From: an uncultured Balneolaceae bacterium | GTDB lineage: Bacteria > Bacteroidota > Rhodothermia > Balneolales > Balneolaceae | Assembly: GCA_937982515.1 (NCBI GenBank) | Contig: CALJMB010000066.1 | Location: 1-37,137 of the forward strand | Length of the DNA stretch: 37,137 nt | Direction of reading: 5' to 3' | Part shown: positions 24,213-32,970 of the stretch, one piece after another | How positions within the stretch are numbered: the first letter of the stretch is position 1 | How the letters are laid out: each line of letters starts with the position of its first letter | Translations under genes and position numbers: made by a program | Notes under the pieces: model-generated | The model's database searches: none | What the model saw: the letters and a program-made list of their open reading frames with translations, nothing else | Told to the model about the DNA's origin: nothing

Positions 24213-24734
24213 ATGAACAATCCAAAATATCCTATTGGCCAGTTTTCATATGATACCGTTTCCGCTGAGAATGAGACCGGCCAGTGGATTAATGACATAA
24301 CCACTTTACCCAGGCGTTTATCCGACCTTGTCTATCCTCTGTCTAAAGCCCAGCTTAACACACCTTACCGGGAAGGGGGATGGACCGTACTTCAGCTTAT
24401 TCATCATCTGGCCGACAGTCACCTGAATGCCTATATCCGGCTTAAACTGGCGTTAACGGAAGATAATCCCGTTATCAAGACCTACGATCAGGAAAAATGG
24501 GCGGAACTGGAAGACTATTCCAACAAAATGGACGATTCCATGCAGCTCATCTACGGATTGCACAAACGCTGGGGACGACTATTGCACTCTCTCACTTCCA
24601 GCCAGTTAGAGCGTACGTTCCAGCATCCTGAATCGGGAACGTGGACTGTCAGAAAACTTATTGCGCACTACGCATGGCACAGCAATCATCATCTCGCACA
24701 TATTCAAACACTGAAGGAGCAAAAGAACTGGTAG
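24213..24734 (+). CDS. DinB-family protein, YfiT/BstA-like putative thiol transferase
   Basis: This 173-residue four-helix DinB-superfamily protein most resembles Bacillus YfiT (BstA), a metal-dependent enzyme linked to bacillithiol S-transfer. Family blocks are YPIGQFSYD at the start, TPYREGGWTVLQLIHHLADS, the HLNAYIRLKLALTEDNP segment, TYDQEKWAEL, and the closing HYAWHSNHHLAHI. The histidines in HHLADSH and HSNHHLAH supply the metal triad. Whether this organism makes bacillithiol cannot be judged here. The gene ends one base before purM begins, so they are probably cotranscribed. No Shine-Dalgarno sequence. Confidence 0.87.
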   Translation: MNNPKYPIGQFSYDTVSAENETGQWINDITTLPRRLSDLVYPLSKAQLNTPYREGGWTVLQLIHHLADSHLNAYIRLKLALTEDNPVIKTYDQEKWAELEDYSNKMDDSMQLIYGLHKRWGRLLHSLTSSQLERTFQHPESGTWTVRKLIAHYAWHSNHHLAHIQTLKEQKNW

Positions 24735-24735
24735 C

Positions 24736-25749
24736 ATGACCAAAAAAAGCATTACATACAAAGATTCCGGTGTAGATATTGAAGCCGGCGAACAGATGGT
24801 GGAATCCATCAAATCCATCGTACAGGAAACCCACAGTAAGGCCGTATTGCAGAACATCGGTGGATTTGGAGGTTTCTTCCGTCCCGATCTGTCAGGATAT
24901 GAGGATCCGGTTTTTGTAAGCAGCGTAGACGGGGTAGGTACCAAGCTTATCGTAGCTTTTAAGATGAATCGCTACGATACTGTCGGCCAGGATCTGGTTA
25001 ACCACTGTGTAAACGACATCGCTGTTTGTGGTGCGGAACCCCTCTTTTTTCTCGACTATTTTTCCACAGGTAAATTGGAAAAAGAGATGGGCTTCGACGT
25101 CGTGAAAGGTTTTGCTCTGGCCTGTAAAGAAAATGGTGTGGCGCTGGTGGGAGGAGAAACCGCCGAGATGCCCGATATCTACAACGAGGGTGAGTTTGAC
25201 CTCGCCGGCACTATTGTAGGAATTGTAGACCGCAAAAAGATTATTGATGGCGCAAACATCCGGAAGGGAGACGTTTTGCTTGGTTTTAAAAGCACCGGCC
25301 TGCATACCAACGGTTTTTCTTTAGCCAGGAAAGTACTGTTTGAGGAATTTGATGTGCATGACCATGTGGATGAGCTCGGGACCACTATTGGAGAGGCCTT
25401 GTTGGCAGTGCATAAATCTTATCTGCCGGTGATAAGAACACTTAAAGAGATAGAAGGTGTGCATGGCTTTTCTCACATCACAGGTGGCGGAATTGCCGGA
25501 AACACGCGGCGCATACTGCCGGAAGGTTTATCGGCAGAAATACGCTGGAGGGATTGGGAAAGGCCGGCTATTTTCACACTCATACAGGAACAGGGAAACG
25601 TGCCAGAAGATGATATGCAGGCTACGTTTAACCTGGGTATAGGCCTCGTTGCCGTTGCAGATCCTGATGCGGTGGACCAGGTGCGGGAAAAATCCCGGGA
25701 TCTGGGCGAAGAGATTATAGAAATAGGAGTTATTCGTGGCAACGGTTAA
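24736..25749 (+). CDS. purM: Phosphoribosylformylglycinamidine cyclo-ligase
   Basis: PurM (AIR synthetase) closes the imidazole ring in de novo purine synthesis, using ATP. The N-terminal TYKDSGVDIEAGEQMVE, SSVDGVGTKLIVAF, GQDLVNHCVNDIAVCGAEPL, LVGGETAEMP and FKSTGLHTNGFSL motifs are all present, and the 337-residue length is standard. It starts one base after the DinB-family gene and its 3' end overlaps the next gene by 14 bases, so the three form one compact unit. No other pur genes lie nearby. Confidence 0.97.
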   Translation: MTKKSITYKDSGVDIEAGEQMVESIKSIVQETHSKAVLQNIGGFGGFFRPDLSGYEDPVFVSSVDGVGTKLIVAFKMNRYDTVGQDLVNHCVNDIAVCGAEPLFFLDYFSTGKLEKEMGFDVVKGFALACKENGVALVGGETAEMPDIYNEGEFDLAGTIVGIVDRKKIIDGANIRKGDVLLGFKSTGLHTNGFSLARKVLFEEFDVHDHVDELGTTIGEALLAVHKSYLPVIRTLKEIEGVHGFSHITGGGIAGNTRRILPEGLSAEIRWRDWERPAIFTLIQEQGNVPEDDMQATFNLGIGLVAVADPDAVDQVREKSRDLGEEIIEIGVIRGNG

Positions 25750-26080
25750 ACTGATTGAAATAGCGCACGGACGCAGCGGGGACAAAGGAGACGGAAGCAA
25801 CGTAGGAATCATTGCCCGCCATCCCGACATCTATCCCTTTTTGAAGGAAACGCTGACAACGAAAGTCGTTAAAGAACACATGAAGCATATCTGTAAAGGC
25901 GAGGTAGAACGCTACGAGTTGCCGAACATAGGGGCGCTTAATTTTATACTGCATAAAAGTCTGGGTGGAGGAGGCACGGTGTCTCTTAAACTGGATGCAC
26001 AGGGCAAAACACACGCATCCCAGCTGCTAAGAATGGAGCTGGAAGTACCGGATGAGTTGTTGGAACTGGTTAAACCCTAA
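25736..26080 (+). CDS. AtuA-related small protein
   Basis: This 114-residue protein corresponds to the free-standing C-terminal domain of AtuA (acyclic terpene utilisation) proteins. The hallmark is HGRSGDKGDGSNVGIIAR (11-28), followed by LPNIGALNFILHKSLGGGG near 61-80. In other bacteria the domain is fused to, or encoded beside, a larger DUF1446/AtuA domain, often near acyl-CoA carboxylases; none is present here. The start is GTG 25736 inside purM, with GGAG six bases upstream, so translation is probably coupled to purM. Its biochemical role is unknown. Confidence 0.83.
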   Translation: MATVKLIEIAHGRSGDKGDGSNVGIIARHPDIYPFLKETLTTKVVKEHMKHICKGEVERYELPNIGALNFILHKSLGGGGTVSLKLDAQGKTHASQLLRMELEVPDELLELVKP

Positions 26081-26178
26081 AGTATGAGATTCTCTCATTC
26101 AGGGCTTCTGTTAAGATGTAGATCCAGCTCTGTTCATTGAATATCCGGCCGACTACATAATCGCTGACAATAACCAGA

Positions 26179-26754
26179 CTACGTTTCAGATCCGGGCGAT
26201 CCAAGAAAGGATATAGGTATATGAACTTCTGTATCATCCCAGTGCATGATGATGGAGGAAGTATCGTTGGTTATCTCTCCAAACTGAATGGTAAATGCTT
26301 CCGCTATCTGGCCTGTTTGTGTAGCAGGAACATCAATCCTCAACACATCCATAGAAGGATGGTATTCAAACGCGCCCCACTGCCCCAGCTCGCTGTTTAA
26401 AATGACGGTCCATGTTTCTTCCCGCGGAATGGTAAAAAGGGTATAGGTGCCCGGAGCAAGCTCTTTATCGCCGAACATCAGGCGCCCTGTTGTGGTGAGT
26501 TCCGTAGCTTCATTGGCTCCCGTCCTCCAGACTTCATTATAGGGAACTAAGCGGCCAAAAATTTCCCGCCCTTGTTTATATGGCTGGCCATAGACGATTT
26601 TAACATAGGTATCTCCGTGCTTGGCTGTGGCAATGGCAACAGGGCTCTTTCTCTGGCTGAAGTTATCCCCCCCGCCTTCTTTTTCTTTTGAACAGGAGAT
26701 AAACAACAGAAGTACAGCGATCAATAATCCGGTGATATAAAAATAAAAGCGCAT
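26179..26754 (-). CDS. DUF2911 lipoprotein
   Basis: This 191-residue predicted lipoprotein has a hydrophobic N-terminus (7-20) ending in LLFISC, with Cys21 as lipidation site. The mature domain shows the DUF2911 pattern: VKIVYGQPYKQGREIFG, LVPYNEVWRTGANEAT, KELAPGTYTLFTIP and WTVILNSELGQWGAF, with an HWDDTEVHIPI ending. DUF2911 proteins are common in Bacteroidota and have no defined function. It lies on the minus strand directly downstream of the large 971-residue envelope protein (52 bp) and may be cotranscribed with it. Confidence 0.87.
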   Translation of the reverse strand: MRFYFYITGLLIAVLLLFISCSKEKEGGGDNFSQRKSPVAIATAKHGDTYVKIVYGQPYKQGREIFGRLVPYNEVWRTGANEATELTTTGRLMFGDKELAPGTYTLFTIPREETWTVILNSELGQWGAFEYHPSMDVLRIDVPATQTGQIAEAFTIQFGEITNDTSSIIMHWDDTEVHIPISFLGSPGSET

Positions 26755-26806
26755 GGTACTAATTTGATTCCAGACAACGTCGGTAATGTATTAATTTAAG
26801 AAGTCA

Positions 26807-29722
26807 CTAAAAATCCCCTACAAAAATATTCGTTTCTTTTCTGGAAGGTTCAAACCCGATGCCGATGCCTAGATCCAGAGCGAGGTTTGAGAGACGAAAT
26901 TGAACGCGTACCCCCGCACCGAACACAGAGCGGGATGAAGAGAGGAAATCGGGCTGTGTGTATCTGCCCACGGTGTTCGAGAATGCTACCAAATACACAT
27001 TACTTACATATGCGGGAAGCAAAAAACCGCCATTATCCGGGTAAACCAAAGGGATGGTATATCTGGCGCCAAAGCTGACCAGCTTTCCTGAAAAGGGGAA
27101 TACCGGCTCGGAAAAACCATCAGACACTAAAAACTGGTTATCAAAAATAGCATTATTCTGGTTGAGATAACGCAGTTCCAAACGCAGTGATTGGTTCCAT
27201 TTTCTAAGAGGTGATAAAAAAGCATACACACCTCCCCTAAAAGCGTATGAGTTGACAAAAGAGCGGCGAAATTGCGCATTCATCGTTCTGATGGTTAAGC
27301 CAGACGGCCAGAAGTAACGTTCAGCTTCAGAAAACAAAAACACTCCCGAATTAGGCTGGACATCCCGTACATTTTGCTGCAGGCGGTAGCTGAGGGAGCC
27401 GTAAAGATTGGCTATACTGACGTTGGCAAAATCGGAGGCGGCATCACCGGAATGGTCCAGTTCAAAAAAGCGTATGTTCGATTGACGGATGTTGGGCTGA
27501 ATAAAAAGAGACGAGAAAAAGACATTGCTGTTGAATGTGTAATTAACCGGTACCGACAGGGAAATACTTCGTTCCTCTCTTAGCATTGTACGGAACACGG
27601 TGTCGGCAACAGTGGCAAAAGGCAGGGTTACATAGGCGGGCTCACTGTAAACAGAGGCTTTAAAACCGGGAAAAAAGGAGGTGTTTCGGTAGGATATGTC
27701 GTACCAGGCACGGTTTTGAAGAAATGTTAAGGCGGCAGAATAAGACTGTTGCTGTAACAGATTATTACTGTGAAGAGACACCCCGATTTCATATACATCC
27801 CGGTTGGATGCCTCATCAACGATAGGGAGAACGCTGCGGGGTTTCAGCCAGGAAATACCAGAGGAGTAGGATGAAGAAGTCCACTTCTCTTCAGATAGCT
27901 TGCCTCCATCACCGGCTATAGCGGGTTGCTTAGACATCTCCTGTAAGTCGGCCGCGTTCCAAAGCGAACGAGGAACTAACTTGTTATAAAAATCACTCCT
28001 GTTTAACAGGGCCGGCAGATAAGTGTTCTCCTCTTGAACAACGAAAGCAATTCGCTCCCCGTCAGGGCTGTACGATGCTTCCAAAGCGTTATACCTGGAG
28101 TTGGTAAGCTGAGTTATTTCTCCATTCTTCAGGTCATATTCATATACATTCAGCGCACCGGAATAATCTGAGGAAAAAAGAATACGATCGCCCTCCGGAT
28201 GCCAAACGGGATCGAAAACGGATCCCCCCGAAAATGAAACGTCGGGACGTTGTGTAAGTTTTTCTTCCATCTCAGATATGGAGCACAGCCAAAGCGCCTG
28301 AACTCCTCCCCTGTTCGCAACAACAGCCAGCCGGTTCCTGTCATTGGGATGGATGGCCACCTGTGTGAGTTTAACCCCTTCCACAGTTGCTACAGGGGTT
28401 ACTTCGGGTTCACCATCCGGAGTGAACCGGACCAGCCGGTTTGCGCTGTTACCATCGGTTTGCAGAGCCAGATAGCCGTTACCGGCGAACACAGGCCCAT
28501 ACAGCCGGTTGCCCCTGGATAACTGCCGGGACGATCGTTCTGGAATGTTCAGCTCAACAAGTTCCGCATGATACGTATTGGTGTAAATAGGGCTGGATTT
28601 GTAGTAGCTGTATATGAGTCTGGATTTATCCGATGTCAGGTCGTATACAAAATCCTGTACAATACCGGTGGTTATGAGCCGCGTATGCTCGTGTGTGTTC
28701 AGGTTGTATCGGTAAAATCCGCTACGGGCGTTATAAAATGAGCCGTGAAAAACCAGCGTGGAGTCTGATAACCATTTGGGCCTGCGGATGGCTGCTCCCT
28801 CAAATGGTACGGGCAGGGGTTTGATATCGGAGAATGCCTGCCTGTTGCGGGCATCGAGGCTGTCTTGCTTATCGGCCTCAAACTCGTCATAAAGTTGTCC
28901 GGGCCATTTGCCTGTTGCATGGCGCAGTGCCATACCGTAGCCAAGAAAAGGATAATCGGCATAAAAGCTAATGGCATCCTCAGCCGTATCCGGCCCGTAG
29001 CGCTTCTGCAGCCAGGATGTCAACTCGTACCCGCCGATGTAATGGCGGTCATACGGCCTGGTATAGGTGGAAATGTGAACCAGCTGCCCCATCGACCATC
29101 GATGGGGGCTGTCAAAGACGGCGTTAAACTGATGGGTGAAGTAGGGATAATTACCGCGTCCTCCGCCGGGAGTCACCTGGTCGCTTTCGTAATAAACGGC
29201 TAGGCCTTCCAGCACGCCAAGCGGAATTGCGCTGTGCATAGACCGGGCCAGATCGGGCGAAAAGAGACTTACGATCTTGGTGAAGCCGGAATTACCCATG
29301 TTATTAAACTGCAGGGCGTGTACCAGCTCGTGTGGCACAACTGCGTTCAGCCAGTCACCCGATTTTGGATTGATGGTTTTGCCTTTAAAAGGAGGTAAAT
29401 CCATTTCGGAACGGAAATGGATGGGACTGACAAAACCGTTAGACCAATCGTTGTAATTGGTCAGTATAATGGGAAAATTTTTAAGCGTACCGCCTGTCAG
29501 CCGGGCGATGTTGTGGTAGTGGCTTTCGAGAATGCGGCCTGTTTTCCAGGCGGCGGAGTCTTCTCCCTGCGGGAATAAAATCTTAAAGTGAGGGGTGGAT
29601 AATTGCTGCCAATCCAGGTTGGGCGGACGGTATTGAGTGGGATAAAACTGAGCCTGAGATTGAGTTAATCCTAAACCAAGTATCATTAACAGTAATAATA
29701 ATCGCCTCATAAAATGGCTCAT
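26807..29722 (-). CDS. Secreted HExxH peptidase-like / TolB-propeller / outer-membrane-barrel fusion
   Basis: This 971-residue protein starts with a signal peptide (MRRLLLLLMILGLGLTQSQA from residue 5). The domain after it carries a gluzincin motif, HELVHALQ at 131-138, with a downstream EGLAVYYE (172-179) supplying a third ligand. Residues about 300-600 have repeated SPDGERIAF / HPEGDRILFSSDYSG-type TolB/WD40-like blades. The last about 330 residues are amphipathic strands ending in phenylalanine (IFVGDF), as in outer-membrane beta-barrels. This suggests a surface or periplasmic zinc protease tethered by a barrel. The substrate is unknown, and I infer the barrel rather than recognise it. A second ATG at codon 5 is an alternative start. 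Confidence 0.75.
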   Translation of the reverse strand: MSHFMRRLLLLLMILGLGLTQSQAQFYPTQYRPPNLDWQQLSTPHFKILFPQGEDSAAWKTGRILESHYHNIARLTGGTLKNFPIILTNYNDWSNGFVSPIHFRSEMDLPPFKGKTINPKSGDWLNAVVPHELVHALQFNNMGNSGFTKIVSLFSPDLARSMHSAIPLGVLEGLAVYYESDQVTPGGGRGNYPYFTHQFNAVFDSPHRWSMGQLVHISTYTRPYDRHYIGGYELTSWLQKRYGPDTAEDAISFYADYPFLGYGMALRHATGKWPGQLYDEFEADKQDSLDARNRQAFSDIKPLPVPFEGAAIRRPKWLSDSTLVFHGSFYNARSGFYRYNLNTHEHTRLITTGIVQDFVYDLTSDKSRLIYSYYKSSPIYTNTYHAELVELNIPERSSRQLSRGNRLYGPVFAGNGYLALQTDGNSANRLVRFTPDGEPEVTPVATVEGVKLTQVAIHPNDRNRLAVVANRGGVQALWLCSISEMEEKLTQRPDVSFSGGSVFDPVWHPEGDRILFSSDYSGALNVYEYDLKNGEITQLTNSRYNALEASYSPDGERIAFVVQEENTYLPALLNRSDFYNKLVPRSLWNAADLQEMSKQPAIAGDGGKLSEEKWTSSSYSSGISWLKPRSVLPIVDEASNRDVYEIGVSLHSNNLLQQQSYSAALTFLQNRAWYDISYRNTSFFPGFKASVYSEPAYVTLPFATVADTVFRTMLREERSISLSVPVNYTFNSNVFFSSLFIQPNIRQSNIRFFELDHSGDAASDFANVSIANLYGSLSYRLQQNVRDVQPNSGVFLFSEAERYFWPSGLTIRTMNAQFRRSFVNSYAFRGGVYAFLSPLRKWNQSLRLELRYLNQNNAIFDNQFLVSDGFSEPVFPFSGKLVSFGARYTIPLVYPDNGGFLLPAYVSNVYLVAFSNTVGRYTQPDFLSSSRSVFGAGVRVQFRLSNLALDLGIGIGFEPSRKETNIFVGDF

Positions 29723-29791
29723 TGTTAAATCCCGTCAAATGTTACTGAATTAATGAGAAATCAGCGGATAAGTCAACAGCCCGGATAAAGA

Positions 29792-30436
29792 TCAGGTAAG
29801 AAAGTGGTAGAAAGCCCAGAAGTGCGAAAATGTTCCGGCCATAACGAACAAATGCCAGATTTCGTGAAAGCCAAACCACTCGGGTATAGGGTCTGGCTTT
29901 TTAAAACCATAGATGATGGCGCCTATGGTATAGGCAAGTCCGCCCATGATAATCCATCCCAGAAACGCTCCCGGCAGTGAGTTCCATAATGCAGGAAACA
30001 TGACAACTGCCAGCCACCCCATGGAGAGGTACATCAGGGTAGAGATCCAGCGGGGCGCTTTCCAGAGAAATTTTTTAATCACACCCACCACAGCCAGCGT
30101 CCACACCGTAATTAATAGAATCCATTTCCACGGGCTCTCCAGAGCCAGCACACATACCGGGGTATAACTGCCCGCAATGAGTACATAGATCATGCTGTGA
30201 TCCAGCTTGCGGAGCAGTTCCAGGGTTTTCTCCTGTGCCCGGACCGAGTGGTAAAGCGAACTGGAGGTGTAGAGTAAGACCATACTGACGCCGAAAATGG
30301 AAAATGCAATGGTTCGGTTCATATCGTACAGTGAATCGTACAGCATAAAACCCAGGCCGACAAGGGCAAGAAGAGCGCCGAATCCATGAGTAAGCCCGTT
30401 AACGGGTTCTCGGATGTATTTCTTTAAAAGGTTCAT
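29792..30436 (-). CDS. Hemolysin III family (PAQR/TrhA-type) membrane protein
   Basis: This 214-residue protein with about seven membrane helices belongs to the hemolysin III/PAQR superfamily. Diagnostic motifs are EPVNGLTHGFGALLALVG at the first helix, SSSLYHS, LDHSMIYVLIAGSYTPV and the C-terminal FHEIWHLFVMAGTFSHFWA. The conserved Ser/His/Asp residues form the ceramidase-like zinc site. Bacillus relatives were named for haemolysis; TrhA-type members are implicated in membrane homeostasis. It is monocistronic as far as can be seen, and its start has no Shine-Dalgarno sequence. Confidence 0.93.
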   Translation of the reverse strand: MNLLKKYIREPVNGLTHGFGALLALVGLGFMLYDSLYDMNRTIAFSIFGVSMVLLYTSSSLYHSVRAQEKTLELLRKLDHSMIYVLIAGSYTPVCVLALESPWKWILLITVWTLAVVGVIKKFLWKAPRWISTLMYLSMGWLAVVMFPALWNSLPGAFLGWIIMGGLAYTIGAIIYGFKKPDPIPEWFGFHEIWHLFVMAGTFSHFWAFYHFLT

Positions 30437-30954
30437 TTCTCACTGACAAGAGATTAACATATAAGAGGGGTAAAACGATATTTTTAAACATATGTTTCCA
30501 CCTGATAGGTGAGAATAACCCGAAATCATGAACAGAATGTGTGGGAAGGAGAGAAAATTTTGGAGATTTGTGTATACCCCTAAATTCCCCAAAAAGCAGA
30601 AGGCAGGAAAAAGCGAGAAGCCAGAAGTGAGAAGCGGAGCAGCCTTAGTACCCCGCCGCGTCCCGGAGCAGAGCACCGGGACGAGATGAGGAGTCTCCCC
30701 TCCCGGGGAGGGGAACAAGGGGTGGGTTCGATGGGGCAATAAGTGATAGTTCTGAGTCGTGAGCAAGAAGAACAGCGTTCTTATCGGTACATCCCTGGCC
30801 GACCCCTAAATCCCCTGAAGGGGACTTTAATTAGTAGCTTGTATCGCTTTCCAAAATCGATTCCATGTGGCAATACTTTCCTTGGAATTAGCTCTATGTG
30901 TGGACTTGGCATAGAATGAACAAGTCCCCTTCAGGGGATTCAGGGGTGAACCAA
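30437..30954. repeat. Intergenic region rich in dispersed repeats
   Basis: No gene is supported in these 518 bases. There is a GAAGCCAGAAGTGAGAAGCGG purine repeat (about 30617-30638), a CTCCCCTCCCGGGGAGGGGA palindrome (30695-30714) followed by ACAAGGGGTGGGTTCG, and an inverted-repeat element at 30803-30946. The GGGG..GGGTGGGTTCG words recur at 34266-34302 after the baeRF gene, showing a family of intergenic repeats. The 108-codon minus-strand frame (30440-30766) reads only repeats. Confidence 0.6.
30803..30946. repeat. 144-bp element with 25-bp terminal inverted repeats
   Basis: The left arm (30803-30827) and the reverse complement of the right arm (30922-30946) agree at 24 of 25 positions. 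Each arm contains the inner palindrome TCCCCTGAAGGGGA. The 94-base core has no coding potential. This is a MITE-like or REP-pair-like arrangement; no flanking target-site duplication is obvious. Confidence 0.65.
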
Positions 30955-32595
30955 TCAGGCTTTTATCTTAGATGAGAGGATCTCTTCTTTTCCGTAACCG
31001 TGCAGGCTCTTCTTTGCCAGTACGATGAGAACGACAGCCAGGGCAAACAGAAGGGTGGCGATTATTCCGAGTATGTAGTTAAGTTCGGTAAAGTTTTGCC
31101 AGGCGAAGAGAAAAAGAGAGCTGAGCGTCACGGCGAACATGAATACCATGGGAACCAGCGTAAAAACAGGATTGACTTCTTTTTTGATCAGCCATACGGA
31201 AACCGCCAACAGGGCCAGAGCGCCCAGCAGCTGGTTGGCCGAGCCAAAGATAGGCCACAGCTCGGCAAACCCGCCGGAAACCACCAGCAATGCTGCCATA
31301 AGAAGAGAGAACATAGTAGCCGTATAACGGTTATTGAAGTTTATGTGGGTCCGGCCGGCACGGTCATAGTCTTCGATATACTCCTGAACCGTAAGCCGTG
31401 CAAGTCGCGTGCAGGTGTCCAGAGACGTGAGGGCAAAAGCCGACACGGTGAGTGCAACAAAAGAAACGGCCAGCTCTTGCGGAATGCCCAGAGTGGCGAT
31501 CATGCCGCCCAGGCCTTCTGAAAAGAGGCTGACGGGACCCGCTTCGGTAAGCCGGGCCATGTAGTCGCCGGAAGAGAGTACGATGACAGCGCCGACGGCC
31601 AGCACAGCCAGGAACGATTCGAGCAGCATTCCCCCAAAACCTACCTTTACGGCGTCCGACTCTTTATCCAGCTGCTTGGAAGTGGTGCCCGATGCCACCA
31701 GCGAGTGGAAACCCGATAGCGCCCCGCAGGCAACGGTAACAAACAAAACGGGAAAGAGGTAACCGAGCGACTCAACGTGGAAAGAAACAGACGATTCCAT
31801 CTCTATCGACGGGTTTGCTACAAATACGCCGGCCAGCCCCAGCATCATCATTCCGTACAGCAGAAAAGAGTTAAGGTAGTCGCGCGGCTGCAGCAGAGCC
31901 CAGACCGGGCTTACGGATGCGGCAAAAATGTAGATGAATAGTATGATCATCCAGGTAGTGTAGCTGAGTTGCAGGGGAAATATATCACCCAGTACGACAA
32001 AACTATACATCAGTACCACGCCCGCGACAGAGCTGAGCCAGAAAGGAATTCGTGTTCTGAAAATAAACAATCCGAATAGCAGTGCAAGGAAGATGAAAGC
32101 CGATGATGCCGTAGCGGCTGCCGGCACTGAAGTAAAGGTTTTGGCAACAATATCGGCAAAGACGGCTATAACCAGCACCAGGGTGGCAAAGCTAAATATG
32201 AGGAACAGCTTTTTACCCAGATCCCCGATGTAATGACTGATAACCTCTCCGATGGTTTTACCCTGATGGCGCAGGGAAGCCACCATAGAGGTGAGATCGT
32301 GTACGGCGCCCATAAAAATACCCCCGAGTATAATCCAGATGAGGGCGGGAACCCATCCAAAGGCCACAGCAATTACAGGTCCTACAATGGGTCCGGCTCC
32401 GGCAATGGAGGCGAAATGGTGGCCCAAAACCACGGGCGTTTTACTGGGAACATAGTCCACATCATCTTTCAGGGTGTGGGCAGGTGTGGCGCGGTTGTCG
32501 TCAATATCCAGCATTCGCGAAACATATCTTCCGTAATAGAAGTAGGACGATACCAGTATGGCTGCCGAAAATAGAAGTATTATCACCAGGCTCAT
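30955..32595 (-). CDS. cstA: Carbon starvation protein CstA (peptide/pyruvate transporter family)
   Basis: This is a 546-residue multi-pass inner-membrane transporter. The family core is clear: SKTPVVLGHHFASIAGAGPI (51-70), the following GWVPALIWIILGGIFMGAVHD, SGFHSLVASGTTSKQ and SLDTCTRLARL. E. coli CstA (about 700 residues) takes up peptides and pyruvate during carbon limitation; shorter forms of about 550 residues, like this one, are common. It lies alone on the minus strand, flanked on both sides by repeat-rich spacers. The start has no Shine-Dalgarno sequence. Confidence 0.95.
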   Translation of the reverse strand: MSLVIILLFSAAILVSSYFYYGRYVSRMLDIDDNRATPAHTLKDDVDYVPSKTPVVLGHHFASIAGAGPIVGPVIAVAFGWVPALIWIILGGIFMGAVHDLTSMVASLRHQGKTIGEVISHYIGDLGKKLFLIFSFATLVLVIAVFADIVAKTFTSVPAAATASSAFIFLALLFGLFIFRTRIPFWLSSVAGVVLMYSFVVLGDIFPLQLSYTTWMIILFIYIFAASVSPVWALLQPRDYLNSFLLYGMMMLGLAGVFVANPSIEMESSVSFHVESLGYLFPVLFVTVACGALSGFHSLVASGTTSKQLDKESDAVKVGFGGMLLESFLAVLAVGAVIVLSSGDYMARLTEAGPVSLFSEGLGGMIATLGIPQELAVSFVALTVSAFALTSLDTCTRLARLTVQEYIEDYDRAGRTHINFNNRYTATMFSLLMAALLVVSGGFAELWPIFGSANQLLGALALLAVSVWLIKKEVNPVFTLVPMVFMFAVTLSSLFLFAWQNFTELNYILGIIATLLFALAVVLIVLAKKSLHGYGKEEILSSKIKA

Positions 32596-32970
32596 GGAAC
32601 AGAATCGTTAAATTATAACCGTCATCACAAAAAATGTACTAAAGAGGGATAACATATCATAATGGGATCTGTACCTACAGGTTTAGGTATAAATAGCAGA
32701 GGGCAAAGAGCACGGTGCATAGCGTGTATTTGGCGCTTTTATTGGTTATGACTGTCCGTGGTCCGTGGTTAGTTGTTTGTTGTTCCATATACCTGCAATG
32801 GACCACGGACCACGGACAGCGATACTAATTCTACACGTTAGCTTATGCTACACTATGCTTTGCCTTTTACCTATTAGACGTCGACATAAACATATAAAGT
32901 CTGAATCTTGCTTTTTTAATAATTGTTCTTGTATCAAGCAGGTAAATATTAACTCTATGTGGAGGTACGT
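32596..32970. other. Divergent cstA-baeRF intergenic region
   Basis: The 375-bp gap separates divergent genes and must contain both promoters. The main feature is an 18-bp perfect inverted repeat (32752-32769 and 32802-32819). AT-rich DNA (32880-32950) precedes the plus-strand gene, and GGAGG at 32961-32965 is a strong ribosome-binding site for ATG 32971. No further gene is seen. Confidence 0.55.
32752..32819. repeat. Perfect 18-bp inverted repeat built from GTCCGTG units
   Basis: CTGTCCGTGGTCCGTGGT (32752-32769) is exactly mirrored by ACCACGGACCACGGACAG (32802-32819) around a 32-base loop. Each arm contains two tandem GTCCGTG heptamers. In RNA it would form a very stable hairpin; as DNA it resembles other intergenic repeats. 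No T tract follows. Confidence 0.8.

Noticed and set aside
30720..30735. tRNA T-arm-like GGTTCGAT
   Set aside because: No cloverleaf can be built around it; it is part of the GGGTGGGTTCG intergenic repeat seen again at 34291.
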